A DNA stretch of 64,000 bases from Seminavis robusta (Eukaryota; Bacillariophyta; Bacillariophyceae; Naviculales; Naviculaceae), in assembly GCA_903772945.1 (NCBI GenBank), contig CAICTM010000418.1, positions 1 through 64,000 of the forward strand. Reading direction: 5' to 3'. This document shows, one piece after another, positions 31,186-41,124 of this stretch (positions are counted from its first letter, which is position 1; each line of letters opens with the position of its first letter). The translations under genes and the position numbers were made by a program. Under the pieces are notes generated by a model. It had not been told where the DNA came from. It saw nothing but the letters and a program-made list of their open reading frames with translations, and did not search any database.

Positions 31186-34108
31186 ATGGTTGCAGTGAAG
31201 GGACCGGACGGCGACGAAGAGGAGACCAAGAACCATGTGGGAGATGATAGTAGTGCACCCAGCGAAGCATTGGATTCTCTATCTTCTACATTCGACCATG
31301 CCCTGTCCACGTGCAAGGAGACCCTCCTTCAGATGCTGCATGACAGAGAATTTGAAGAGGTCAAAGAAAAGCTACTTGCAATTGATTCTTTGAAGAAGAC
31401 AGTTAACGAAGCGATGAAAGAAGCTTCTATGGCTCCTGCCCCAAGGTTTTCCAGAGCAATGTTGGATGCCAGTGAAGTTTCACAGACGGAGAAGGCAATT
31501 CTCTCTCCTGATTTGTGGGCCATTACATATGATCAACTCATGCATGTTGATGCCTTGGCAGCAAGGTTGTTTGGACGCAGTTATTCCAAAAAGACTATGA
31601 GAGATATCAACAAGAGAATGATTGAGCCCCTGTGCAAGAGGACTTGGACAAGCTATGCCCTGAGCCTGAATCCTTTGGGGCTTAAACTTGATGTTTTCAT
31701 TACCCATTCATGGTACGTCTTCTTAATGGATTAAGTTACATCATGTTTCGAGGCTACCAACATCCAATGTTTGAAATCGAACTAACTGTTGTGGCCACTC
31801 AATGCTCTTCGATGAATCCTGGCAGGGATGAATCCTTCGCAAGCTTTGTGGACTCCATCCGGTCAGCTTTTCACACAAGTACAAAAAAGCCAAATTTGGT
31901 AAGTTAGAACATGTGATAGTCTTGTGGACAAAGATATCAAGTGATTCCGGTGGTTGCTTGCTGACATCCTGAATAAAGTGGATTTGCAGCTTTGCTTTGA
32001 TCCAGGGCAACCACTCGCTGCTGCAACAGCAATTGTCTAAGGAGCTATCAAATGCACCATTTGTCATGGCACTAAAGGAAGCTTCCTATTTTTTGGTGGT
32101 CCGAAACAGTACAACAGACCTCTACAGCAGAATTTGGTGCATTTGCGAACTCATGTATGCCAAGAAATTCGGTCTAGTACCTGATAAGACCCACGTAACT
32201 GGGCCGGATGTTTTCTCACAATTGGAATCCAGTTGCTTGGATGCTCAAGCTTCCTGCCAAGAGGACAAAGAAACCATTCTAGCAGCTCTTCAAGAGGAGC
32301 ATGACTACAACGAGATTGATGAATGGATCCACCAGTTCCGAACTTTTGGGGAACATCCAGCTCTGAAGCGAGACAACTCGAGGAATCTTTATGTGTTGAC
32401 TGGTGCTATTCTCCTTATAGCAGTTATTGCTGTGATAGTGGCGGTTATTGTTGGCGGTCAAAGCGACAAAAAGTCGCCACTTGATGATCTCCTCCCCCCA
32501 TCTAAGGCTTACGATTGGGTTAAAAGCCACCCTGAATATGAATCATTTGAGAACTGGAGGAAACTGCAATTGTTCGCACTTGCGACACTGCAGTTTGCCA
32601 TACGCACACCAGCACAACAGTGGATAGACATGGATACACCCGAATGTGAATGGAATCTCGGGGGCTCACCACCTGATTGCAAGAATGGAATGTACCAGAG
32701 AATCCATCTTCCGGAGCCACGAGGAGGAAAAATTCCGACAGAGATCTCACTTTTATCATCACTGACATCTCTTGATCTTTCTGCGTCACTGACACCTCTT
32801 GAGCTTTCTGCCCTTGATAGAAGATTTGCACCGCTCATTGGTACGATTCCAGAAGAGATCTCTTTCCTAACCCTACTTTCAGAACTTTCCCTCGCAAACA
32901 ATTCTCTGCGAGGAGCAGTGCCCACAGAGCTTTCTGCCCTGACCAAGCTCACCAAACTTCGGCTCGAAAACAATCTGTTGACAGCACTACCTCTTGAGTT
33001 TGGAAAATTTTCACACCTTGTTGAAATGCAAGTAAGTCAAAACAACATTGTCGGTACTGTTCCAAATGAACTTTGTCAACTTGCAATCACTGGGTCCTTG
33101 GAGAGACTTTGTGTGGACTGCTATCGGTTTGAATGCATTTGCTGTTCCTGCTGTCGTGACACCCTTCTCGCACTGTTTGATTCAAGAAGTCCTGATTATC
33201 GGATGATTGAATCGGCCTATGCCTATCTACCAGTCCGAATAGCTGCAGCAAATCCTCAAGCATTTGACTGGTGGACACAACCTGCTGAACGACAATCCAC
33301 TTACTCTCACGATGCTCGATTCGGCCGTTTCGCCCTAGCCAGCATATACTTTGCCACTGGGGGAGAAAATTGGACCAATACAGGCAACCATCGATGGCTC
33401 TCCCATGAGTCTGCTTGTACTTGGGAGAACTACGAATGCAATGCAGTTCACCACACTGCTGGTCTCACCCTGGCATATAGTAATCTGGTGGGAACATTAC
33501 CCTCAGAGGGGCTCCTTTACCTTCCAAACATGGCCACTGTTCATTTGCAAGCAAATCAACTTTATGGCATCCTTCCATCTGAGTTTGCCATGATGGAGAA
33601 GATGACTTCACTGAGGTTACAACAGAATCAATTTTCCGGTACCATTCCAGATGAGCTTTTTGCTTTTGCATCCACAAATGAAGCAGCACAGCTCGGGGAA
33701 CTTCAGGAGCTATACTTGGACCACAACAGGCTAAGTGGCACCATTCCAAACCTGTCTTCGTTTAGGAGTGAAGAACCCAACGAAGCTTCAGAAGAAGCAT
33801 TGTTACTTTTTGCCGAACGGCCTTTTGAAAGGCTCATCAGCATCAAGGAGCTAAGGCTTGACAATAATCAGCTGTCGGGCCCTATCCCTACATTCTTTGG
33901 AAAGTTTGTGAATTTGGAGATCTTGACCTTGCACAACAATTCGCTGAGTGGACATGTCCCTTTCGAAGTCTGTGGTCTGTTTGTCATTGGATCCCTCAAG
34001 AAGTTGACCATTGATTGTGATTTGGTGCAATGCGACTGCCAGTGTGAATGTATCTCAGCCTACAGCAGTGCAGGAGATGGTGCTAGTGGCAACTTCTCCA
34101 ATACTTAA
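31186..34108 (+). CDS. TIR-like / transmembrane / LRR receptor-like protein
   Basis: Three exons (31186-31712, 31826-31898, 31979-34108) give 909 aa. The last acceptor is chosen because it restores KPNLWICSFALIQGNHS in frame. Residues about 1-160 are helical. A TIR-like domain spans about 165-290: DVFITHSWDESFASFVDSIR, LWICSFALIQ, ASYFLVVRNSTTDLYSRIWC, CELMYAKKFG. One membrane span lies near 338-360 (YVLTGAILLIAVIAVIVAVIV). The outer part starts with a plant-like LRR N-cap (W...CEWNLGGSPPDC), then IPTEISLLSSLTSLDLSAS-type LRRs in two blocks, each closed by a Cys cluster (CVDCYRFECICCSC; CDLVQCDCQCEC). No N-terminal signal peptide, so a type II topology is expected, with the TIR-like part in the cytosol. 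A sensing role is inferred. Confidence 0.85.
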
Positions 34109-34990
34109 ATAGTCATGTTACTGACCCCAGTGATCTGCAGTCTGAAATCAACCAAGCAGCCAATTGCATATTCTACTTTGACAAATCACACCAACAAAGA
34201 TGGCTCCCTCCTTGAGCACAAGACTCTCAAAACAAGAGAACTGCATACCGGTACCCACAATGATACCAGCAAGCAAAGCTAGAGCTTTTATGACATCCCT
34301 TTTTGGAGGTCGGAAGAGAAGGCATCTTGATGGAATGCTGCCTTGAGATCCAGCTAGCTGGCGAGTGCAGTACCATTTTGTAACAGCTCAGGAGAGGATG
34401 AGAGAGCAATGCAAGCAACTTGGAAGGTTGCAATGACATCGTGGTTTTGCATGAATGCGGTGCAACTCGGCAGCCCCACCAGCTAGCTAGACTACTCAGA
34501 GTGGTTAGAGGTAGGTAGCTATCTAGACTAGGTAGCCAGGACCCAGGACAGCTCAGAGGATGAACATGCATTTTGCATGATGGAGTGGCCTTGGTACCGT
34601 ATTTTGCGGTACGGTACGGCTTTCTGGTGCTGCCGATGTGTCGTCACCATCCGGTGGCAGTCAAGGCAATGTCGAGCATGGGAGAGTTAATGGTAGATAG
34701 GGTAAATATAGGGTTAAGATACAAATTACTCTGAATATTTGTATCGAAAATCCTATTTACCACACTTCCGAGTTGCCACCTTGGGCAGCGACGACGTGGT
34801 CATGTGGTCTTTGAGCTGTTGCCACGTTCTTTCTTCAAGAAACAGTCTGTTGGAAAGACACGATGATGTCGAGGCTTCAAATGGCCTTCTTTGCGCAGCT
34901 GATGTTTTCTCGTGCCAAGCAATGGTCACAATTGCAAACCAACGCATTTTATAATACCACCAACCATCAAAGTAAAAGAGAAGTTTGACC
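34109..34990. other. Intergenic
   Basis: About 880 bp without a gene I can support. It has ATACCGGTACCC near 34244, AGCTAGCTAGAC near 34482 and GGTACGGTACGG near 34608. Confidence 0.4.
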
Positions 34991-36616
34991 ATGGCGGCTC
35001 GTCTGTTGTTCCTGTTATCAGTATCATTATTATGTGCCTATCGAGTATCGGCATTCCTCGTCGTCCATCCAAACCGTGGGAGTGTCGACTTGTCGCTGTT
35101 GCGAGGCGCCAAACAACGCATCAAGGCGGTATGGTCCAAAACGGCATGGGGACAACGGCGAAGGACTGTGGATCAGAATGGTGGCGATAATGATTTAGCC
35201 TCTTTGGAAAATGCGTTTGCCAAGTCGGAACATCAAGATCATCAACAAGTGTATGGCTACTACTATCATCACAACAACATGGGCAGCAATGGTACCATGA
35301 CCCTTTCTACAGGGAATACTATGATGGAAGAAATTCCTTCCGTGGTTGCATCATCGTCCTTGGCAACCAGCAGCCACAGAACCAAGCAAATGCAAGATTC
35401 TTACGACAAGAATCATGTGGCAACCAGCAGTCCAGCCTCTATTACTGCTGCTACAAGGCCAGCCAACGGTCGAACGTCCAGATTTTTTGGACTTTTGGAA
35501 AATGGCAAAGACTCCAGCAGGGACTCTGTAATCGATAGTACCGGTAGTGGCAAACCAGTGGCGGTTGCAACCACAGAATCTCCAGCTTCCCAAACGACTC
35601 CTACTTCCATCCAGACTTTACAATCACCTTCACAACAACAATCCACATCAACAACTACTACTCCACTGGAACCCATGTACACATTACCCCCACTTTCGTC
35701 CTCCTCCTCCTCCCTGTCCAAACTCGAATTGGAATTTCGCAACATGCTGGCATTTTTTGGCAATTACACCCGCGCGGATTTGTACACGGTACGAGATCCT
35801 CGTACGCGGACCATTTTAGAGGGTGTCATTTCCAGTTCCGACGAACCGGCCGTCTATCGAGCGTTTGAAGTCCTCTTTGAAGATTTGCCACCTCTGCGAT
35901 TGGCGGGACGCATGATTTTTGCCAAACTCGAACAAGTCATGCAACAAGCCGCCGCCACGGGACAGGCACAAGTCGATTTGGTAGTGAATCAAACGGGAAT
36001 ACCGCATGGCACATGCCAAAAAGCCCGATTGGCCTTTTTGACATTGGCCGTGGCGACGGAATACGGACATCACAAGGAACCGGAAGCGCATTTGACCACC
36101 GATCAATTGGTTTCTACTGGGTTGGCGAGTATCGCCATGGATTTGTTGAGATATGACGACAATAATCACCAACAGTTCTTGGCCACACTGGACCGCGAAC
36201 AATCGGGACGGGTCACCTTTTCCGACTTTATGATTGGCATTCAAACCATGGCCGAAGAAACCTGTGGCATTGAACACTGCGATCCGGCACAAATCTTGCA
36301 GACGGTCGCCAACGAAATGGAACCCGCCTTTCTTCGCAGCAACCGCCACGCCGCAATGGACCAGAAACGACAAGAGCACAGTGATCGCTACGACCGCATG
36401 GTGACATCGTTTCAGGAATGGGATGATGTCGTACCGACGGGAGAAGGGCGGCGATTGGATGTGCTACGAGGCTGCTTTGTCGGGGCACGCAACAAACCCG
36501 TCGTAGAAGCCCTGCGGGTTGTGTACATTGACTACGTCCCATTGCGCATGGCCGGGAACAGCATTTTTGCACTGACCAAATCGCTCGTCTCGCAAATACG
36601 AAAGCGCAGCAAATGA
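34991..36616 (+). CDS. Plastid-targeted protein with an EF-hand-like segment
   Basis: 541 aa from the ATG at 34991 (GACCATGG). The N-terminus is a signal peptide (LLFLLSVSLLCAYRVSAFLVV) whose end VSA|F matches the diatom plastid presequence motif (SAF), followed by a basic, Ser/Thr-rich transit region. Residues about 65-250 are low-complexity (Ser, Thr, Gln, Pro). A helical domain from about 250 repeats a motif: TRTILEGVISSSDEPAVYRA... DLPPLRLAGRMIF and, near the end, LRGCFVGARNKPVVEALRV...YVPLRMAGNSIF. Between them FLATLDREQSGRVTFSDFM looks like one EF-hand loop. I do not recognise the family; calcium binding is tentative. Confidence 0.78.
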   Translation: MAARLLFLLSVSLLCAYRVSAFLVVHPNRGSVDLSLLRGAKQRIKAVWSKTAWGQRRRTVDQNGGDNDLASLENAFAKSEHQDHQQVYGYYYHHNNMGSNGTMTLSTGNTMMEEIPSVVASSSLATSSHRTKQMQDSYDKNHVATSSPASITAATRPANGRTSRFFGLLENGKDSSRDSVIDSTGSGKPVAVATTESPASQTTPTSIQTLQSPSQQQSTSTTTTPLEPMYTLPPLSSSSSSLSKLELEFRNMLAFFGNYTRADLYTVRDPRTRTILEGVISSSDEPAVYRAFEVLFEDLPPLRLAGRMIFAKLEQVMQQAAATGQAQVDLVVNQTGIPHGTCQKARLAFLTLAVATEYGHHKEPEAHLTTDQLVSTGLASIAMDLLRYDDNNHQQFLATLDREQSGRVTFSDFMIGIQTMAEETCGIEHCDPAQILQTVANEMEPAFLRSNRHAAMDQKRQEHSDRYDRMVTSFQEWDDVVPTGEGRRLDVLRGCFVGARNKPVVEALRVVYIDYVPLRMAGNSIFALTKSLVSQIRKRSK

Positions 36617-36771
36617 ATTGAAAGAAAGCTTTTGAGCTTGGTGATGATAGAGCAGAAAAACAGAATAGACATGCAAAGCTGATGTGGCAAGTGAATGGCT
36701 ACCAAACCAAGCCAGGCTCGCTTCAAATAGAATCAAACGATTGATAATAGAAACATCAAATTTTGCTACTA

Positions 36772-37437
36772 CTAAGAGTCTTTTATCTTGAGAATGTCAT
36801 TGGCTTGTAGCCACTGCACAACCTCCTGTGCTAGCTCATCCACTGACTTGGAGTTGGAATCCAGAATGAGTTCGGCATTCAATGGTTCTTCATAAGGATC
36901 GTCAATGCCCGTAAAGTTTTTGATTTTCCCCTCCCGTGCCATTTGATACAAGCCTTTGGGGTCGCGGCTTTCGCATTCGCCTAGAGATGCCTGGACAAAA
37001 ATCTCACAAAAGGGTGCCACGCCCTCCAGCGACGATCGAATGCGATCACGATCCACTCGATAGGGCGATATAAAGGCGGCCAATACCACCGTCCCGGCAT
37101 CCGCCATCAATTTGGCCACTTCTCCCACGCGACGAATATTCTCCGCCCGATCTTCCAGGGAGAAGCCGAGATCGGCACACAATCCATGCCGGACATTGTC
37201 GCCATCCAATACATAGCTGTGAATACTGCTTGTTGTCGTCGTCGTATCATTATCATTATTATTGAGTACCAGCATGGAATCCACTTGATTGGCAATGGAC
37301 GATTTCCCACTGCCACTCAAACCTGTGAACCAAAGAACGGCCCCACCATGGCCACGGGCCTTCCATCGTTCCGATCGGCTCACCGTGGGCTGATGCCATG
37401 TGATATTATTCGTACTATTCTTGGCATCCTCTGTCAT
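36772..37437 (-). CDS. cysC: Adenylylsulfate (APS) kinase
   Basis: 221 aa from the ATG at 37437 (MTEDAKNSTNN); an upstream extension lacks a presequence character. APS kinase transfers phosphate from ATP to APS to make PAPS for sulfation. Seen in order: HGGAVLWFTGLSGSGKSS (P-loop GLSGSGKS), YVLDGDNVRHGLCADLGFS with the APS-binding DGDNVRHGL motif, EDRAENIRRVGEVAKLMADA, VLAAFISPYRVDRD, then FVQASLGECESRDPKGLY and NFTGIDDPYEEP. The family length is about 200 aa. A low-complexity insert (NNNDNDTTTTTSS) after the P-loop helix is unusual. No sulfurylase is fused. It is convergent with the plastid EF-hand-like gene. Confidence 0.95.
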   Translation of the reverse strand: MTEDAKNSTNNITWHQPTVSRSERWKARGHGGAVLWFTGLSGSGKSSIANQVDSMLVLNNNDNDTTTTTSSIHSYVLDGDNVRHGLCADLGFSLEDRAENIRRVGEVAKLMADAGTVVLAAFISPYRVDRDRIRSSLEGVAPFCEIFVQASLGECESRDPKGLYQMAREGKIKNFTGIDDPYEEPLNAELILDSNSKSVDELAQEVVQWLQANDILKIKDS

Positions 37438-37879
37438 TCTGGTGCTTGGCGTACAATACACTACTCTAGTAGCTAGATACATGTAGCATAATATGTGTGG
37501 AGGCGCCAAAAAATAGCTGGGTGGAGGTGACCTGCACATCTATCTGTTCCTTTGACAAAAATGAGGTGGGAGCACGCTGACGGACAAAATGCTAAATACG
37601 CTTCTTGCGTGCGGATGAAGCCACGGAACGGCGAACGTTTTGGACCACCAGCGTGTTCACTCCTTTGTTCAGCCTTTACCGTGGAGGTTGCACCGTGGCG
37701 AGGCAACTAGAAGCGTGGAAGGGTTGGCTCCGTCAAACACAGTCCTTTAGCACTCTCACTGTTTCTGCATTTGATACCGGTAGGGGCTCACAACATAGCA
37801 ACGTTCAAATCTTTGACCACAAACAGCCATCGTCTGCCGCTCCATCGAAAGGAGGGTCCAGGGAGTTATCTACAGCATC
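37438..37879. other. Divergent promoter region
   Basis: About 440 bp between divergently transcribed APS kinase and ankyrin genes. GATACCGGTAGG occurs near 37774. Nothing coding is recognised. Confidence 0.35.
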
Positions 37880-39604
37880 ATGTCTCTTGAACTCAATACC
37901 AAAAGACAGAAGTCATCACCCGCTATTGATGTTGTGTTTGATCAGAAGGATCTTTGGATCAACCATATCCTTCCTTCTCTTGGCATGGGGCAATATGCCT
38001 TTGTTGGAGCCGTTAACAAGAACATGAATCAATTTTACAAAGAATACTGTGATTCTGTGAAAAATCCACCAACTGTCAAGACACAGCTCCAAGACAAACA
38101 TAGACCTGCAACTTACAGGGATACTTACTATTCTGCTGCATTCCACAATGTGGCATGTGCTGAATACTGGAACAGTGACACTTCCCACCATCGATCCCCA
38201 GCTCACTATTGGGTTTGCACCCATATTGCCAAGGTTGGATCCCTTCCAGTCATGCAATGGGCACGCAATGCAAAATTTTCATGGGGTAGTGCCAGACAGG
38301 CATCCGCACAAGCTGCGGAATATGGCCATCTGGAACTCCTAAAATGGATGAGAAACAATGGTTGTGCATGGGATGAATCAACCTGCATTGCAGCTGCTAA
38401 AGGTGGCCATTTGGAACTGTTGAAGTGGGCCAGAGGGAATGGATGCAAATGGAACCATTGGACAACTGCCGCGGTAGCCAAAGGTGGACATTTGGAAGTT
38501 CTAGTGTGGGTTTGGGAAAATGGCTGCCCTTTGAGTCAGCGGATATGCTCCAATGCAGCCAAACACGGTCATTTAGAGCTTTTGAAGTGGGCCAGACAGA
38601 AGAATTGTCACTGGGATGCTGGGGTGTTTGGGTATGATGTGTTGCTGCAGGAGGTGGCCATTTTGAGCTGTTGAAATGGGCACACGCGAATGGTTGCCCT
38701 TGGAATGAATGGATGTGTACTAGTGCTGCAAGGGGTGGCCACTTGGACATTCTGAAATTTGCCCGTTCCAATGGTTGTCCTTGGAATGAAGGGACGTGTG
38801 CTGGTGCTGCAGCAGGGGGGGCATTTGGATGTTCTCAAATGGGTACGGGCAAATGGGTGCCCTTGGGATGAAAGGACTTGTGCTAGTGCTGCTGCAAATG
38901 GGCGTTTGGACATTCTGAAATTTGCCCGTTCCAATGGTTGTGCTTGGAATGAATGGACGTGTGCTAATGCTGCAGCAGGGGGCATTTGGAGATTCTGAAA
39001 TTTGCCCGTTCCAATGGTTGTCCCTGGGATACACAGACCTGTGCTAATGCTGCTGCAGGGCGGCATTTGGACATTCTGAAATTTGCCCGTTCCAATGGTT
39101 GTCCCTGGGATACACAGACCTGTGCTAGAGCTGCACAGGGTGGCCACTTGAACATTCTGAAATTTGCCCGTTCCAATGGTTGTGCTTGGAACGAATGGAC
39201 GTGTGCTTATGCTGCAGCAGGGGGGGCATTTGGGCATTCTGAAATTTGCCCGTTCCAATGGTTGTCCCTGGGATACACAGACCTGTGCTAGAGCTGCAAG
39301 GGGTGGACACTTGGACATTCTGAAATTTGCCCGTTCCAATGGTTGTCCTTGGGATACACAGACCTGTACTAGTGCTGCAAGGGGTGGACACTTGGACATT
39401 CTGAAATTTGCCCGTTCCAATGGTTGTCCCTGGGATGAAAGGACTTGTGCTAATGCTGCCCTAGGGGGGTACTTGGATGTTCTCAAATGGGTGCGGGAAA
39501 ATGGATGCCCATGGGATGGAATGACATGCTGGATGGCTAGCGATCAAGGGCACAAGGAAATCCTGCAGTGGGCTCATGACAATGGATGCCCAGATCTCCA
39601 ATGA
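37880..39604 (+). pseudogene. Ankyrin-repeat protein, frame broken (copy 1)
   Basis: The start ATG at 37880 opens an F-box-like or novel N-terminal region (LWINHILPSLGMGQYAFVGA) and then ankyrin repeats of the type GHLELLKWARxNGCxWDExTC. The first frame runs to 38674. The remaining repeats lie in alternating frames to a stop at 39604. One shift is near 38630; three more fall in the same G run of the repeat core GCAGCAG(n)CATTTGG, which has 7 Gs at 38816, 5 at 38979 and 7 at 39221, where 6 would keep frame. The paralogue at 61754 has 6. So this is either a decaying gene, a homopolymer assembly problem, or slippage. The repeats are otherwise well preserved, with no scattered stops. Confidence 0.75.
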
Positions 39605-40839
39605 ACTCAACAATGTTTCTGAGCAAATCGATGGCATTGCCCGCGACAATCAACTTCACAGTAACTATCAACTCCAGCGATTGATAAAGACGTAGATGCG
39701 CAACAACACTGCTAGAAAGCATCTGGTAGATGTGGCCCCTCTGCGTCGCAACGTTGCGATTGTTTTGCCATTTTCCATGTTGCCTCACGTGAAATCAGCC
39801 AAAAAATACTATTATTAAGGTGCTCTGAAACTATGGTTCGTGTCTAGCTCGTCTATATATGCATAGTCGTACGAACCTTCACTGTTCGATTCTTCGCTGC
39901 ATCCTTTGACTTGCGAGCGAGGAATGAACTGGCTGGCAGCTGAAAGGTGAAGCCATCTATCGGCGACTTGGAGCCTGAAAACGCAAGAGAATGTGGACAG
40001 GAAGGGAAGAGCGCGAAAGCGCCAAACACAAGGGTTGAAGAATGAGCATTCATGAGTTCTACCAATTGCAGCAAGAACTACGGCACGGTACCGGTACGGT
40101 AGTCCGGTGGAGTGGAACACCAATTTCGCCAATGGGAATGGCGTTGGCAACCTTGCACATCCTTTCGTTACCATGACAAGGGTCGCTACCGGTATTATGC
40201 GGGATACTACTATCATAGTAAGTATCGCCATGGCATGTGAGCCTTTGATACAGACAAAGCAATAGCTAGCTTCGATGATTGCATCAGTGGGAAGAACGAT
40301 TTCGACAACAACAACAAGATGAATGGATTCGTTGTGTACGACGCCCCACACGCCCGACTCTCCCACTTGATATGGCGTACCCCCGTGCAGGTTCAGGAGA
40401 AGCCCTCGTCAATTCTACCAGAAGGACGAAGATGGTAGCTGGAATACGATGTATGTGCCTTGGTGAGAACGTGGATCGCAGCTTTGAGCTTCTTCTCGAC
40501 GAAGTGGCTCTTCAAACTATTTTAAAATAGTCTATGTGTATGCCACATTTGCCATGAAATCAAGCTCAGCACTGACAGACAAGCAATGAATGGGTTCCAG
40601 GTCCGAGCAGGTTTGCGATACGTGCCATTCCCATCGTACCGTATTGTTTCTGCTTCCTGGATGCAGCGTCGAGCAGCGCACTTCCAGAAGAATCATTCAA
40701 TCATGTGGATTGCTAGAGACAGTACTGATGCCTATTGAATACCATGAAGCCAGATTGTCCCCGACCATTGACAAGGGATCCTTGCAAAATTTAGGTATTG
40801 AAACCAAAACCCAACCCAATTCCTCAGGCAACAAAACAA
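39605..40839. other. Intergenic, possible weak coding signal
   Basis: About 1.2 kb with no firm gene. On the plus strand a spliced reading from about 40100 (donor ATA|GTAAGT near 40219, acceptor GCATCAG|TGGG near 40287) could run to a stop at 40530, but a competing 183-codon frame on the minus strand (39815-40366) looks equally plausible. I call neither. Confidence 0.3.
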
Positions 40840-40871
40840 AGCATGCTGGCGCAGAGGAAGCGTGTTGGGCT

Positions 40872-40903
<32 letters not shown>

Positions 40904-40911
40904 GCATGCTA
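40840..40911 (+). tRNA. Initiator tRNA-Met (CAT)
   Basis: 72 nt fold as a cloverleaf with acceptor AGCATGC/GCATGCT and A73. The anticodon CAT is at 40872-40874 in the loop CTCATAA. Eukaryotic initiator features are present: A1-U72 pair, GGG/CCC pairs in the anticodon stem (TTGGG/CCCAA), and a T-loop starting with A (ATCGAAA in place of TTCGA). A T-rich tract (CTTTATCTTTTTTTTTTG) follows at once and should act as the Pol III terminator. Confidence 0.95.
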
Positions 40912-40919
40912 GCTTTATC

Positions 40920-40931
40920 TTTTTTTTTTGA
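40920..40931 (+). terminator. Pol III terminator of initiator tRNA
   Basis: A run of about ten Ts starts about 9 nt past the tRNA 3' end. It contrasts with the tRNA array at 45837-48386, which has no T4. Confidence 0.8.
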
Positions 40932-41124
40932 TGTTGTTGATGTTGTTGATGTTGTTGTCGAAGTGGCGGTGGTCGTTGTTGTGGTTGTTGTCGTCGTCGT
41001 CGTTGTTGGCGTTCAATTTCTTTGATCGGACGAAAGTATCCATCCTTAGTTTTAAGAAAATTGAGCAAACCTGTCGGCTTGACCTCTATATCCGCAAGGG
41101 TTAGAGTTAGTTACCGAGAGTGGC

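Noticed and set aside
39815-40366. 183-codon minus-strand frame
   Set aside because: A competing spliced plus-strand reading is as plausible; neither shows a family motif, so neither is called.
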